Assembly (NCBI GenBank): GCA_022841825.1 | Contig: JALHQT010000006.1 | Location: forward strand, 248,001-312,000 | From: Anaerolineae bacterium | GTDB taxonomy: Bacteria; Chloroflexota; Anaerolineae; Aggregatilineales; Phototrophicaceae | DNA: 64,000 bases | Direction: 5' to 3' | Part shown: positions 17,785-26,523 of the stretch, in pieces | Numbering within the stretch: the stretch's first letter is position 1 | Layout: each line of letters begins with the position of its first letter | Position numbers and translations under genes: made by a program | The notes under the pieces: generated by a model | Seen by the model: the letters and a program-made list of their open reading frames with translations, nothing else | Told to the model about the DNA's origin: nothing | The model's database searches: none

Positions 17785-18606
17785 TCAGGCAAGCGCTCGA
17801 CAGCTATTCGTGATCTCCCCGATGCCTTCCACGCTGACCGCGACCACATCGCCATCCTTGAGGAAGATGGGGGGTGTGCGCCCATTGCCAACCCCGGATG
17901 GCGTCCCCGTCAGGATGAGATCGCCCGGTTCGAGCGTGAACATCTGCGAGATGTATGAAACCAGCATCGCCACCGAATAGACCATGTCGGCGGTATTCCC
18001 ATCCTGCATCAGCTCGCCGTTGACCCGCGTCTGCACGCGCAGGTTCTGCGGATCGGCGATCTCGTCGCGGGTGACCACGCAGGGACCCAGCGGGCAAAAC
18101 GTGTCCAGCCCTTTGGCGCGCGTCCACTGGCTGTCGATGCGATTCTGTAAGTCGCGCGCGCTGACGTCGTTCGCCGCCGTGTAGCCGAAAATGTGGTCCA
18201 TGACGTGCGCTTCAGGGATGTCCTTGCCTCGCTTGCCGATGATGACACCCAGTTCCGCCTCCCAATCAACCTCGTTGGTGATTGACGTGCGCCAGGTAAT
18301 CGTGTCGCCGCTGCCAATCACAGCACTCGGATACTTGGAAAACAGCAGCGGTGCTTTCGGCACTTCGCCCTTCATCTCTTTGGCGTGCGCGGCGTAGTTC
18401 TTGCCGACCGCGACGATTTTGCCAGGGATGAGCGGCGCGCCGAGCGTGACTGAAGCAAGGGGCAGCGGTACCCCCAAAGCGGCGGGCTGCGCGCCTGCGC
18501 GGATCAGCGCAAGCAGCGAGTCATCCCAGGCGACCGGCTGCACCTGATCTCCCACCCACGCCCCCACCTGCGTCTTGCCTGCAAACGTATACGTGACGTA
18601 GCGCAT
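17785..18606 (-). CDS. Fumarylacetoacetate hydrolase family protein
   Basis: 273 aa. The start at 18606 has GGGGAG 4 bases upstream; the frame runs 11 codons further but without such a site. The FAH fold's metal-binding residues are present: VGKNYAAHAKEM, VDWEAELGVIIG (Glu-x-Glu pair), the Asp in GYTAANDVSARD, and the C-terminal GDLILTGTPSGVG. Members of this subgroup hydrolyse or decarboxylate acylpyruvates and 2-hydroxyhepta-dienedioates in aromatic degradation, or oxaloacetate. No aromatic pathway genes lie nearby, so the substrate is open. Confidence 0.9.
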   Translation of the reverse strand: MRYVTYTFAGKTQVGAWVGDQVQPVAWDDSLLALIRAGAQPAALGVPLPLASVTLGAPLIPGKIVAVGKNYAAHAKEMKGEVPKAPLLFSKYPSAVIGSGDTITWRTSITNEVDWEAELGVIIGKRGKDIPEAHVMDHIFGYTAANDVSARDLQNRIDSQWTRAKGLDTFCPLGPCVVTRDEIADPQNLRVQTRVNGELMQDGNTADMVYSVAMLVSYISQMFTLEPGDLILTGTPSGVGNGRTPPIFLKDGDVVAVSVEGIGEITNSCRALA

Positions 18607-18721
18607 GAGTCTCCCCAGATCTAACAAAGAAAAGATCAAACAGGGCTAAAGTGTACCCAACCTTATCACCTTTTCGGACGGAATTGGCTCTATAGACATA
18701 GAGCGGATAAAGGGGCGCAGC

Positions 18722-19390
18722 GTGGAGAGTTACGAAGACATCATCAAGCAAGCACAAAGCCAGCAGGGAGAGACAGCCGAAGCCGCCTTCAGCCTGCTGA
18801 TCGACCGCTTCTGGAACAGCGCCGTCGCCTGGGCGTATGCCGTCCTGGGAGAATTCGATGCGTCGCAGGACGCGGCGCAGGAGGCATTTATCGCCGCCTA
18901 TCACCACCTGGGCGATTTGCGCGAGGTGGGCGCGTTTCCCGCCTGGCTGCGGCGTATCGTCGTCTCGCAGTGCGTCCGCACGCTGCGGAGGCGGCAGGGC
19001 AGTGAGCAGGGGTTGGACGACGACGACGAGATCACACACCATGACGACCCCGCGCGCGTTCACGAGGCGGCTGAACGTGAGGAAAAGGTACGCGCTGCTG
19101 TGCGCGCCCTGCCCGACCACGAGCGTTCCGTGACCGAGCTGTTTTATCTCGGCGGTTTTACGCAGCAGGAGATCGCGGAGAGACTCGATCTGCCGCTGAC
19201 GACCGTCAAGAAGCGTCTGCAGTACGCGCGTGAGCGGTTGAAGTCCGCGCAGCCGCTCATCGAGCAGTTCTACAACCAGCTTGGCGGGATGCCGGATATG
19301 TTCTCGATGGAGGACACCTACCCCGGTTTTCCCGAAGAAGTCCCTACCGAAATGCCGCAGGGCATTCTGCGCATCCTCGCACCTGTATAG
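18722..19390 (+). CDS. ECF-type RNA polymerase sigma factor
   Basis: 222 aa. Region 2 spans about residues 25-95 (AWAYAVLGEFDASQDAAQEAFIAAY, FPAWLRRIVVSQCVRTLRRR) and region 4 about 120-180 (LPDHERSVTELFYLGGFTQQEIAERLDLPLTTVKKRL, a helix-turn-helix for the -35 element). A 40-residue C-terminal tail (FYNQLGGMPDMFSMEDTY...) follows region 4 and may be regulatory. GTG start with AAAGGGG upstream. No anti-sigma gene is adjacent; instead clpP starts 15 bases after the stop. Directs transcription of an unknown regulon. Confidence 0.88.
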   Translation: MESYEDIIKQAQSQQGETAEAAFSLLIDRFWNSAVAWAYAVLGEFDASQDAAQEAFIAAYHHLGDLREVGAFPAWLRRIVVSQCVRTLRRRQGSEQGLDDDDEITHHDDPARVHEAAEREEKVRAAVRALPDHERSVTELFYLGGFTQQEIAERLDLPLTTVKKRLQYARERLKSAQPLIEQFYNQLGGMPDMFSMEDTYPGFPEEVPTEMPQGILRILAPV

Positions 19391-19405
19391 ACAGAGAGGT
19401 CTACT

Positions 19406-20029
19406 ATGGCAATTGGCAGCATCGTCCCGATGGTCGTCGAACAGAGTGCGCTTGGCGAACGCGCCTACGACATCTTCTCGCTTCTGCTCAAAGAACGCAT
19501 CGTCATTATGGGGTCGTCCGTCGAAGCGGAAAGCGCCAACCTGATCGTCGCGCAGCTCCTGTTCCTCGCCAGCGTTGACCCCGACCGCACGATCCAGCTC
19601 TACATCAATTCACCGGGCGGGCAGGTCTATTCCGGTTTAGCCATCTACGACACGATGCAGCAGGTCTCCTCGCCGGTCGCCACCACCGCTGTTGGCATCA
19701 CCGCCAGCTTCGGCACCATCCTGCTGACGGCGGGCGAGCGTGGGATGCGCGCAGCGCTGCCGCACGCGACGATTCACCTGCACCAGCCGCTGGGCGGGGC
19801 GCAGGGGCAGGCGTCCGATCTGGTCATTCAGGCGAAAGAGTATCAGCGGATGAAGGATCGCCTGCTCGACATCCTGGTCGAGCGCACCGGACAGCGCCGC
19901 GAGCGCCTGGAAGACGACACCGACCGCGACATCTACTTTGCACCATCCGCCGCCGTCGAATACGGGTTGATCGATTATGTCGTAGACAACGCCGTGCCAA
20001 AACTTCAGTTGAATGGCAAACACGGCTAG
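19406..20029 (+). CDS. clpP: ATP-dependent Clp protease proteolytic subunit
   Basis: 207 aa serine protease subunit that forms a barrel and degrades substrates fed by ClpX/ClpC. Catalytic triad: Ser101 in [11 protein letters not shown] (usual GQAASMG), His126 in IHLHQPLGG and Asp175 in DDTDRDIYF. The [20 protein letters not shown] stretch and VEYGLID end are standard. RBS AGAGAGG precedes the ATG. It is joined to an ECF sigma factor rather than to clpX or tig, so this may be an extra, stress-linked copy; the unusual TASFG around Ser101 supports a paralogue. Other clpP copies cannot be checked here. Confidence 0.9.
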   Translation: MAIGSIVPMVVEQSALGERAYDIFSLLLKERIVIMGSSVEAESANLIVAQLLFLASVDPDRTIQLYINSPGGQVYSGLAIYDTMQQVSSPVATTAVGITASFGTILLTAGERGMRAALPHATIHLHQPLGGAQGQASDLVIQAKEYQRMKDRLLDILVERTGQRRERLEDDTDRDIYFAPSAAVEYGLIDYVVDNAVPKLQLNGKHG

Positions 20030-20032
20030 ACG

Positions 20033-21895
20033 CTAGCGCCGCTCCAGGTGCGCCGCCGCCAACTGCCCCCAGATCCCGCCCGGATCGCGCATCCACAAGG
20101 CATAGTAGCCCGCCCGCGCATTTACCCGGTCGCCAGATAGATCGAGGGTCAGTATCCGCACGAAGTCGAACGCAGTCGTCGTCTGGGCAGCGGGCAGGTC
20201 GCGCCGCGCATTATCCAGAGCGACCAGCGCCGCCGTCGTATCACCGCGCAGCAGCGCATCCAGCGCGGCATCCGGCAGCGCGACGACGCCAGGCAGGCGC
20301 GTCGGCAGCTCAAAGCCCGCCGGCGTCGGGATGCGCTCGGCAGTGTAAACATCCGCTTCCAGCGGCGCGAATGCCCACCATCCCGCGCCTGCCAGGTTGA
20401 AGCGGAACGCCTGCCGATCCAGCCGCCCGACCTGCTGGATCGTCGTCTGCTCGCGCACGCGAATGCCAAGCGCTTCAAGCTGCGGCTCCAATGGCTCGTC
20501 ACGGCGCAGTGGCTGCTCTCTGAACACGCGCTCCAACACCCCATCCATGTCGCACAGCGCGCTCTCCGGCGATGCCGCCGCCGCAACGACCGCCGCGCAA
20601 AGCTCCGCCTGCGTATCGTCCTCGGCAATGCTGCGCCGCAGCGCCGCCGCCTGCGCCGCCAGGTCGGGGTCGCCAAATTCACCCACGAGCTGAAGCGCCT
20701 CTTCCGTCTCGCCCTGCATCGCCAGCAGCACTGCCAGCCCGACCTGAACACGCCCTGAAGTCGGGTCTGCCGTGTCTGCGCGCGCGAAAGCCTCCTCGAT
20801 CTGCGCGACCGCCGCTTCGAGCGGCGCGGCAAACAGCGCGCCGAGATCAAACACCGTGCAGCCAAGCGACGGCTGCTCGACGAACGCCCCGCTGGATTGC
20901 GCGCGGAAGCTGTTCAGCGACCACGCCCACTCGACGGGCTGCTGCGCCACGCAGCCCCACCGTGCTGATTCGACCCGCGCGACATCAACCGTGAAGCGTC
21001 CATCATTGAGCCATTCGTCGCCCTCAAAGCGAATCCCGCGATAGCGGATCGTTTCCCCCGGCGCAACGAGGTTGACCACCGCGTCGCCGCGCCAGCCGTA
21101 GATGCGCATCTCGTCGTTGAACAATCCGCTGCTCGCTGCCTCGCCCATTCGCAGACTCACGACCAGTTCATCCAATCCGTCATCGTTCGCGTCCGCGAGG
21201 AGCGCGGTAGGCAGTTCGCGCACCTCGCCCAACGGCGCGGCGGGATAATCCGCCTCGAACAGTCGGTAGCCCTGTCCCGGCGCACCTGTGATGAAGAGCG
21301 CATCGTTGTAGGGAGAGGGCACACCGAATTCAACACTGTGGCTGATTCTCACAAGCGCATCGGCGGGCGGTCGATTATCGACATTAGCGGGCGTGATGAT
21401 ATAGAGCCAATTGCCTTCGAAGAGGTCGATAGGCTGGTCAAGCGAAATCTGCCGGGTATTCAGCACATCGATCAGGTAGGCACGCGCGACCTCGCGCATA
21501 TCGACACTGCCGAGCGGGGCTTCCAGCATCGCCGCCAGCAAATCGCCACGCTGCCGGGCATCGCGCGGCGCGCCAGGGAAACGCACATTCAGCTCATGCT
21601 GAAGCAACCGCACCGCCAGCGCGCTTTCGGCATCGCCGGGGCGCACAGCCAATACCTGCGAGACCAGCACATCCACCATCGAACGTTCGTCCCACAGGCG
21701 CAGCGCGTAGAAGTCGAGCGATGCATCAGGCATCGCGGGTGTTGGCAGAGGGGGACGTACAGTATTGGTGGGAAGAATACGCGGGGTGTTCGTCGCCAGC
21801 GGCGCGTCCTGGGCGGAGGCACGCCATGATGCTGCCCACAGTCCTATCAGCATGACGAACAACAGAAATCCCAGGATAGTCGTCTGGCGACGCAT
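20033..21895 (-). CDS. Large secreted protein of unknown function
   Basis: 620 aa. The start at 21895 has GGAGGG 6 bases upstream; the frame extends a further 42 codons without support. Signal peptide MRRQTTILGFLLFVMLIGLWAASWRASAQ, then a Thr/Pro linker. The mature part contains an all-helical beginning (RLWDERSMVDVLVSQVL), a middle with DANDDGLDELVVSLRMG, similar to the calcium-binding repeats of FG-GAP proteins, and a C-terminal half rich in Ala/Leu/Glu with helical-hairpin spacing suggestive of TPR-like repeats. No enzyme motif. Ends 3 bases from the clpP stop. Confidence 0.72.
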   Translation of the reverse strand: MRRQTTILGFLLFVMLIGLWAASWRASAQDAPLATNTPRILPTNTVRPPLPTPAMPDASLDFYALRLWDERSMVDVLVSQVLAVRPGDAESALAVRLLQHELNVRFPGAPRDARQRGDLLAAMLEAPLGSVDMREVARAYLIDVLNTRQISLDQPIDLFEGNWLYIITPANVDNRPPADALVRISHSVEFGVPSPYNDALFITGAPGQGYRLFEADYPAAPLGEVRELPTALLADANDDGLDELVVSLRMGEAASSGLFNDEMRIYGWRGDAVVNLVAPGETIRYRGIRFEGDEWLNDGRFTVDVARVESARWGCVAQQPVEWAWSLNSFRAQSSGAFVEQPSLGCTVFDLGALFAAPLEAAVAQIEEAFARADTADPTSGRVQVGLAVLLAMQGETEEALQLVGEFGDPDLAAQAAALRRSIAEDDTQAELCAAVVAAAASPESALCDMDGVLERVFREQPLRRDEPLEPQLEALGIRVREQTTIQQVGRLDRQAFRFNLAGAGWWAFAPLEADVYTAERIPTPAGFELPTRLPGVVALPDAALDALLRGDTTAALVALDNARRDLPAAQTTTAFDFVRILTLDLSGDRVNARAGYYALWMRDPGGIWGQLAAAHLERR

Positions 21896-21971
21896 AACAA
21901 TCCCTCCACGCACCTGCTCCGCAGCAAGACTATGCCACGAACAGGCTTGCGCCGCCAACCCCGCAGGCGGA

Positions 21972-22838
21972 TCAGTGCGCTTTGGTGGAGGCGACAACCT
22001 GTCGGGTATAGGTTTCGACAAAGTGTGGGCGATTGCTGGCGATCAACACACCGCTCAATTTACTGACGATCAACTCGCCTTGCAGCGTAATGACTCGGTT
22101 GACTTGGTCATACATCGCTTCCATCAGCGCCTCCCACGTCACGTCCGGCGGCAGTGTCGCCTCGCGGAAGGCACGCAGGCTGTTGAGGTAGGTGATGACG
22201 GGTTCGATTTCCGGAAACACGAGCATCGTCGGCAAGTCGTGGCGAATGACCGTATGAAAATAGCGCGCCAGGCGGCGAACGCCGTTTTCAAGCGTGTAAG
22301 TGTTGTGCGGGGGCACAAGATACTGGCTGTTCGGGCGTACCTGACTGCTGAGAAGCAGCAGAGCGCGGCGAAACAGCGCCTGGAACTCCGGCATGGTCTG
22401 AACGCTGTTGGTCGCGGTCACCAGTGTGCCGTCCGGACTGAGCACGCGCTTGAATTCGCCCATCGCCTGATCGATGTTTTCGACGTAGAAGAGCATGTGA
22501 TGCGCCATGACGACATCGAAACTCCCGTCGGCGAACGGAATGCGTTGGGCATCTGCCACCAGCAGATGCGCGGGCTGCGGGTGATGTCGCAGCATCGAAT
22601 AGCCCAGATCCAGCGCATAGTATTCAATATTCGGGTAACGCTCGGCAACGGCGGGGTGATAGAGACCGCTGCCTGCCCCAATGTCGAGGAGGCGCTTTGG
22701 CGCAGCCCAGGCAGCGCGCTCAATTACCCATCCGGCGTAATCCACCCTGGGGTGGGTGTACTGCTCGTGGATCTCCTGGCGCACACGCAAATACCGTTCA
22801 TCCTCGGAGGGATTATGCTGCACGTCAGTATCATTCAC
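21972..22838 (-). CDS. SAM-dependent methyltransferase (UbiE-like class I)
   Basis: 288 aa from a GTG at 22838, with GGAAGG 11 bases upstream; the frame is open to 22919 (with an ATG at 22892) but without a better site. Motif I LLDIGAGSGLYHP binds S-adenosylmethionine; the acidic residue after strand 2 is in YYALDLGYSM; motif II-like DGSFDVVMAHHMLFYV and motif III LSPDGTLVTATN follow. The C-terminal 130 residues have no clear motif and probably bind the acceptor. Soluble. Target (small molecule, quinone or sugar) unknown; the glycan genes upstream are a hint only. Confidence 0.85.
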   Translation of the reverse strand: MNDTDVQHNPSEDERYLRVRQEIHEQYTHPRVDYAGWVIERAAWAAPKRLLDIGAGSGLYHPAVAERYPNIEYYALDLGYSMLRHHPQPAHLLVADAQRIPFADGSFDVVMAHHMLFYVENIDQAMGEFKRVLSPDGTLVTATNSVQTMPEFQALFRRALLLLSSQVRPNSQYLVPPHNTYTLENGVRRLARYFHTVIRHDLPTMLVFPEIEPVITYLNSLRAFREATLPPDVTWEALMEAMYDQVNRVITLQGELIVSKLSGVLIASNRPHFVETYTRQVVASTKAH

Positions 22839-22969
22839 GAGTAAACAAACCTTCCGGGCGAGGCGCGCAATTGTTTGACCGAGTGTACACATGATACCGA
22901 TGTTTAGCCGGAAACGCATGTGCAGATTTCATAAGTCAACCCTGCAATCGTGCGACCATGACTAAACAC

Positions 22970-24526
22970 CTATGTTCCTGAATTTCGCGCATCCAATGCC
23001 TGCACGGGCGACAGGCTGCCGCGCGTTACATACAGCATTCCGGGGAGCGGATCTGGCGCAGTGTAAGTGCCGACCCACACCTGATAGCTGCCGGGCTGCG
23101 CGCTAACCAGGTTCAGCGTAGGATGTACACTGTCATATGAGTCGTCGCTGCAATACCAGCGCCCGTCCGGCGTGCGCAGGATGAGCGTGGCATCCGCGAC
23201 ACCATCATCAGGCAGGAAGAACAGACGCAGAAGCGACTGCTGCGTGGTCAGATTCAACGTGATGTCAGGCGCAGCGTCCATATAGCCTTCGCAGCCGGTC
23301 CGGGCATCCAGTTCCGGATTCAGCGCGGGAATGTCGAGCAGCCCCCCCGCTGTGACCGGAATCGTCAACGGATCAGGGTCGAACAGCTCCGGCAGTTCGG
23401 CAGCCGCCTGCGCAGAAGGCTGCGCGCTGTCCAAGCCGTTGACCAGGGAAATAGCGTCCGTCGTCAGGGCACGCGGCAGAAATGTCGGATAGTAGAGCTT
23501 TTCGGTCACGTAGAGAACGCCGCTCACGGGCACGTCCGGCGCGCTCTCGTGAGTCACCCATACGCTGTATTCGCCCTCTAACGGGTTGATGAATTCGACC
23601 AGCGGCTCCAGGAACCCCGGCGCAAAGCTCTTGTTACACAACCACCCCTCCGGACCATGAACCGCCAGCCCGGTATCGGCGTCGGCAGGCGTCGCCGGGA
23701 TGAAGAACATGCGCAGGCGGGTCGATAGTCCGCGCCAGTCGAGCCGGAACTGTGGCGCGCTGCTCGCATAGCCGCCGCATTCGCTGACAACCGCAGGTAT
23801 CGGGTTCGTCAGGTCATGCGGTGGCACAGGCAGACTCCCGCCGCCGACCAGCACCGACCAGTACGGATCGGGGAGGAAACCCTGTTCAAGTATCGTCGTC
23901 CCGTTGGCAGGCACAGCATCGGTATCCATGAAACTGCCAGGGTTCGGCGTGGGCAGCGCCACCCCACCCGGCGTCGGCGTCACGACCGCACCGGCGAAGG
24001 GCATCACCAGCCCAGTCGAGCTTGGGTAGACCGCCTCGCTGATCGACAGGTAGAGCGTGCCCTGCGCGATGGTGTTGGGCGCGATGGAGCCGACCCAGAT
24101 CGAATATTCGCCCATCACCATGTCGCGGTAATCCAGCGACGGATTGTTCACGCTGAAGGAGTCTTCGTTACAGCGGTAGGTGCCGCCGGGGGTGCGGATG
24201 ATCAGTATCGTGTCGTTGAGCAGCGAGTCCGAAACGAAGATGAAGCGCAGGAATGCGAACGGATAGATGATGTTGATGCGCAAATCCGGCTGCGCGGTCA
24301 CGTAGCCCCGGCAGTCCTCCCCCATGTTGAGGATGCCGATGTCAAGGCTACCGCCTGCCAGAATGCCCGCCGCAGGCAGCGGATCAGGCTGGAAGCCCGC
24401 ACCCAACGCGAATCCGCCATGTTCAGGGGGCGCATTTGGACTGAGCGCCTCCTGAGCATGGGTGGGCACATTCGCGAATCCAAGCAGGAAAGCCACAAGC
24501 CACAAAACCAACGGTCGGGGCGACAT
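22970..24526 (-). CDS. Secreted protein of three tandem repeats with paired cysteines
   Basis: 518 aa from the ATG at 24526 (AGAGGA about 9 bases upstream; an ATG at 24547 is less likely). Signal peptide ending THAQ. Three copies of a roughly 120-residue beta-rich domain at about 45-165, 216-343 and 380-502. Each reads F.PDP...GG.L......C.GY....P...L........LR.FF......D..L...G..W.C...S......GEYSVWV......G.LYV. Each copy has two cysteines exactly 47 residues apart (72/119, 250/297, 412/459), a likely disulfide. The pattern recalls bacterial pre-peptidase C-terminal (PPC-like) domains. Function unknown. Confidence 0.78.
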   Translation of the reverse strand: MSPRPLVLWLVAFLLGFANVPTHAQEALSPNAPPEHGGFALGAGFQPDPLPAAGILAGGSLDIGILNMGEDCRGYVTAQPDLRINIIYPFAFLRFIFVSDSLLNDTILIIRTPGGTYRCNEDSFSVNNPSLDYRDMVMGEYSIWVGSIAPNTIAQGTLYLSISEAVYPSSTGLVMPFAGAVVTPTPGGVALPTPNPGSFMDTDAVPANGTTILEQGFLPDPYWSVLVGGGSLPVPPHDLTNPIPAVVSECGGYASSAPQFRLDWRGLSTRLRMFFIPATPADADTGLAVHGPEGWLCNKSFAPGFLEPLVEFINPLEGEYSVWVTHESAPDVPVSGVLYVTEKLYYPTFLPRALTTDAISLVNGLDSAQPSAQAAAELPELFDPDPLTIPVTAGGLLDIPALNPELDARTGCEGYMDAAPDITLNLTTQQSLLRLFFLPDDGVADATLILRTPDGRWYCSDDSYDSVHPTLNLVSAQPGSYQVWVGTYTAPDPLPGMLYVTRGSLSPVQALDARNSGT

Positions 24527-24549
24527 ACGGGTCGTTCCTCTACTCATGT

Positions 24550-26523
24550 CTACGCATCACTCGTCATCACCGCCCACACAAAACGCGGCAGTCGCAGCAT
24601 CCGCCCGATGCGCCAGGGCTGCAAAATCAGGCGGAACAACCATTCCAGCCCCAGCCGCTGCATCCAGCCAGGCGCACGCGGAACAACGCCCGCGATGAAG
24701 TCAAACGTCCCACCTACGCCCATCGCCATCCGCACCCGCAGGCGCGGCAGATTGCGCGCGATCCACTTGTCCTGCTCCGGCGCGCCGTAAGCGACAAACA
24801 GGATGTCCGCCCCGCTCTGGTTCACCCGCTTGACAAGCGCGTCCTCGTCTTCCGGCGCGGGGCTGCCGCTGTACACGCCGACGATTCTGAGCGCAGGATG
24901 GCGCGCACGCAAGACCTCCGCCGCCCTGTCCGCCACGCCCGGCGCTGCGCCCAGGAAGAAAAGCTTCCATCCCTGCCCCGCCGCCGCCGCCGCGATACGC
25001 GGCACACCATCGCTGCCCGTCACACGCTGGCGCAGCGGTGTGCCGCGCCGCCGCGCCGCCCACAGCAAGCCCGCGCCATCCGGCACACACAGGGCGGCAC
25101 GCCGCAGGATATTGCGAAAGTTGACATCGCGCCGCGCCATCATCATGAATTCCGGATTGATGGTGCAGACCTGGCGCGCTCTCACCTCGCCGTTCTCGGC
25201 GATCCACTCGCCAATGATGCGAATCCAGTTGTCAAACGTCAGGTTATCGACAGGCAGATCCAGGATGTGCACGCGCTGCGCTGCTGGGTAGTGATTTGCA
25301 GATGACTCGCTCACTGGAGGTGCCATAGCGGCGGGCAGTTGCGCGTCCGAGGGTCGTGCAGCGAGACGCCCATCCTGCATGAGTTGTTCCGCCGCCGCGA
25401 TCACCTGCTCCGGCGTCACCATGCGCATACACGTCCGCGCCGCGCAGCCATTGCGCAGCCCGACCTCGCTGCTGACATAACTGCATGGGCTGCACGCGGG
25501 TGCGCTGCGCACGATGACCACCCGATCATCGGTCACCCAGGGTGCCCAGGCATTCGCGTTGCTGGGACCGAAGATGGCGACCATCGGCGTGTATCCTGCG
25601 GAAGCGACATGCATCACGCCGCTGTCTGCGCCAATGAACAAGCTGGACTTTCGCAGCACGGCGGCAAGTTCATTCAGGCTGGTCTTTCCCGTCAGATCGA
25701 GCGCTGGCGCGCGCATCACCGCCCGCACCCCCGCCGTGTCGTCGCCGCGACCGCCGACCAGCACGATCTGCGCACGGTGCCTTTCCGCCAGCGCGTCGGC
25801 GACCGCTGCGAACTTCTCCGCTTCCCAACGCCGCGCTGGGCTGTAGCCGCCGCTGCCCGCGTGAATGGCGATGATCGGGCGCGCACCATCCAGCGACTTG
25901 AGTAGTTCCCCGGCAACCTGCCAGTCCGCATCAGCGATGTCAATTTGGGTAGGCAGGAGCGGCATCGATGAGGCGGAGGCGGATGAGGCTTGCCTCGTCC
26001 CTACATCCAACGATGTGTCCGTCTGATCCCCGCCGCGATCTACTTGTTCCACCAACGCCAGCCAATACGCCGCCTGATGGCGCGCGCCAAAGCCTTCGTC
26101 CCTCAGGCGTTCGGTCAGGAAGAAGCCGTTGCCGTTGTCCAGCCCGATCACGCGCTTCGCGCCCGTCGCCCACGCCAGCGCCGCAAACTTGAGCGCGCCA
26201 AAGCGCGTGCTAAAGTGATGGAAGATCAGCACGGTGTCATAGCGACCGCGCCGCAGCCGCGCGCCCAGTGCCAGCGCTTTGCGCAGCTTCGCGGGTTTGA
26301 GCAGCGCCTTGGGGCTGTCGAAGGTGTGCTTGTCAAAAACGATGACCTCATCGACCTGATGACCCTGCTGAAGAATCGGCGCGGCGTGCGCCGTCGTCAA
26401 GACAGCCACATGCCGATCCTGCTCAACATGCTTGAGCGCTTGCAGCGCGGGCGTGCTCAGGACGAGATCGCCGATATCGGCAAGCTGCACGACCAGGATG
26501 CGCTGGCGATCAGTCGAGTTCAT
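24550..26523 (-). CDS. Fusion glycosyltransferase: GT9 (heptosyltransferase-like) plus WecG/TagA/CpsF (GT26)
   Basis: 657 aa; the ATG at 26523 overlaps the end of the upstream GT4 gene, so it is translationally coupled. Residues 1-400 are a GT9 domain: ILVVQLADIGDLVLSTPAL at the N-terminus, PIIAIHAGSGG and SLFIGADSGVMHVASA in the C-terminal half. Residues about 425-657 are a WecG/TagA domain: TINPEFMMMARRD, PDGAGLLWAARRRG, QRVTGSD, VAYGAPEQDKWI and GVGGTFDFIAG, including the catalytic Asp region. Residues about 174-181 are encoded by a palindromic repeat (VGTRQASS). Both units act on lipid-linked or surface sugars on the cytoplasmic side. Confidence 0.9.
   Translation of the reverse strand: MNSTDRQRILVVQLADIGDLVLSTPALQALKHVEQDRHVAVLTTAHAAPILQQGHQVDEVIVFDKHTFDSPKALLKPAKLRKALALGARLRRGRYDTVLIFHHFSTRFGALKFAALAWATGAKRVIGLDNGNGFFLTERLRDEGFGARHQAAYWLALVEQVDRGGDQTDTSLDVGTRQASSASASSMPLLPTQIDIADADWQVAGELLKSLDGARPIIAIHAGSGGYSPARRWEAEKFAAVADALAERHRAQIVLVGGRGDDTAGVRAVMRAPALDLTGKTSLNELAAVLRKSSLFIGADSGVMHVASAGYTPMVAIFGPSNANAWAPWVTDDRVVIVRSAPACSPCSYVSSEVGLRNGCAARTCMRMVTPEQVIAAAEQLMQDGRLAARPSDAQLPAAMAPPVSESSANHYPAAQRVHILDLPVDNLTFDNWIRIIGEWIAENGEVRARQVCTINPEFMMMARRDVNFRNILRRAALCVPDGAGLLWAARRRGTPLRQRVTGSDGVPRIAAAAAGQGWKLFFLGAAPGVADRAAEVLRARHPALRIVGVYSGSPAPEDEDALVKRVNQSGADILFVAYGAPEQDKWIARNLPRLRVRMAMGVGGTFDFIAGVVPRAPGWMQRLGLEWLFRLILQPWRIGRMLRLPRFVWAVMTSDA
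25981..26004 (-). repeat. Palindromic element inside the GT9-WecG fusion gene
   Basis: On the minus strand it begins GTAGGGACGAGG and ends CCTCATCC. In the gene's frame it encodes VGTRQASS, the same frame and orientation as the copies at 6173 and 6224. It falls in a low-complexity linker of the GT9 domain (ASSASASS). Confidence 0.75.

Noticed and set aside
21765-22844. A 359-codon plus-strand frame across the methyltransferase and secreted-protein genes
   Set aside because: The minus-strand genes have motifs, signal peptide and ribosome binding sites; the plus frame is compositional.
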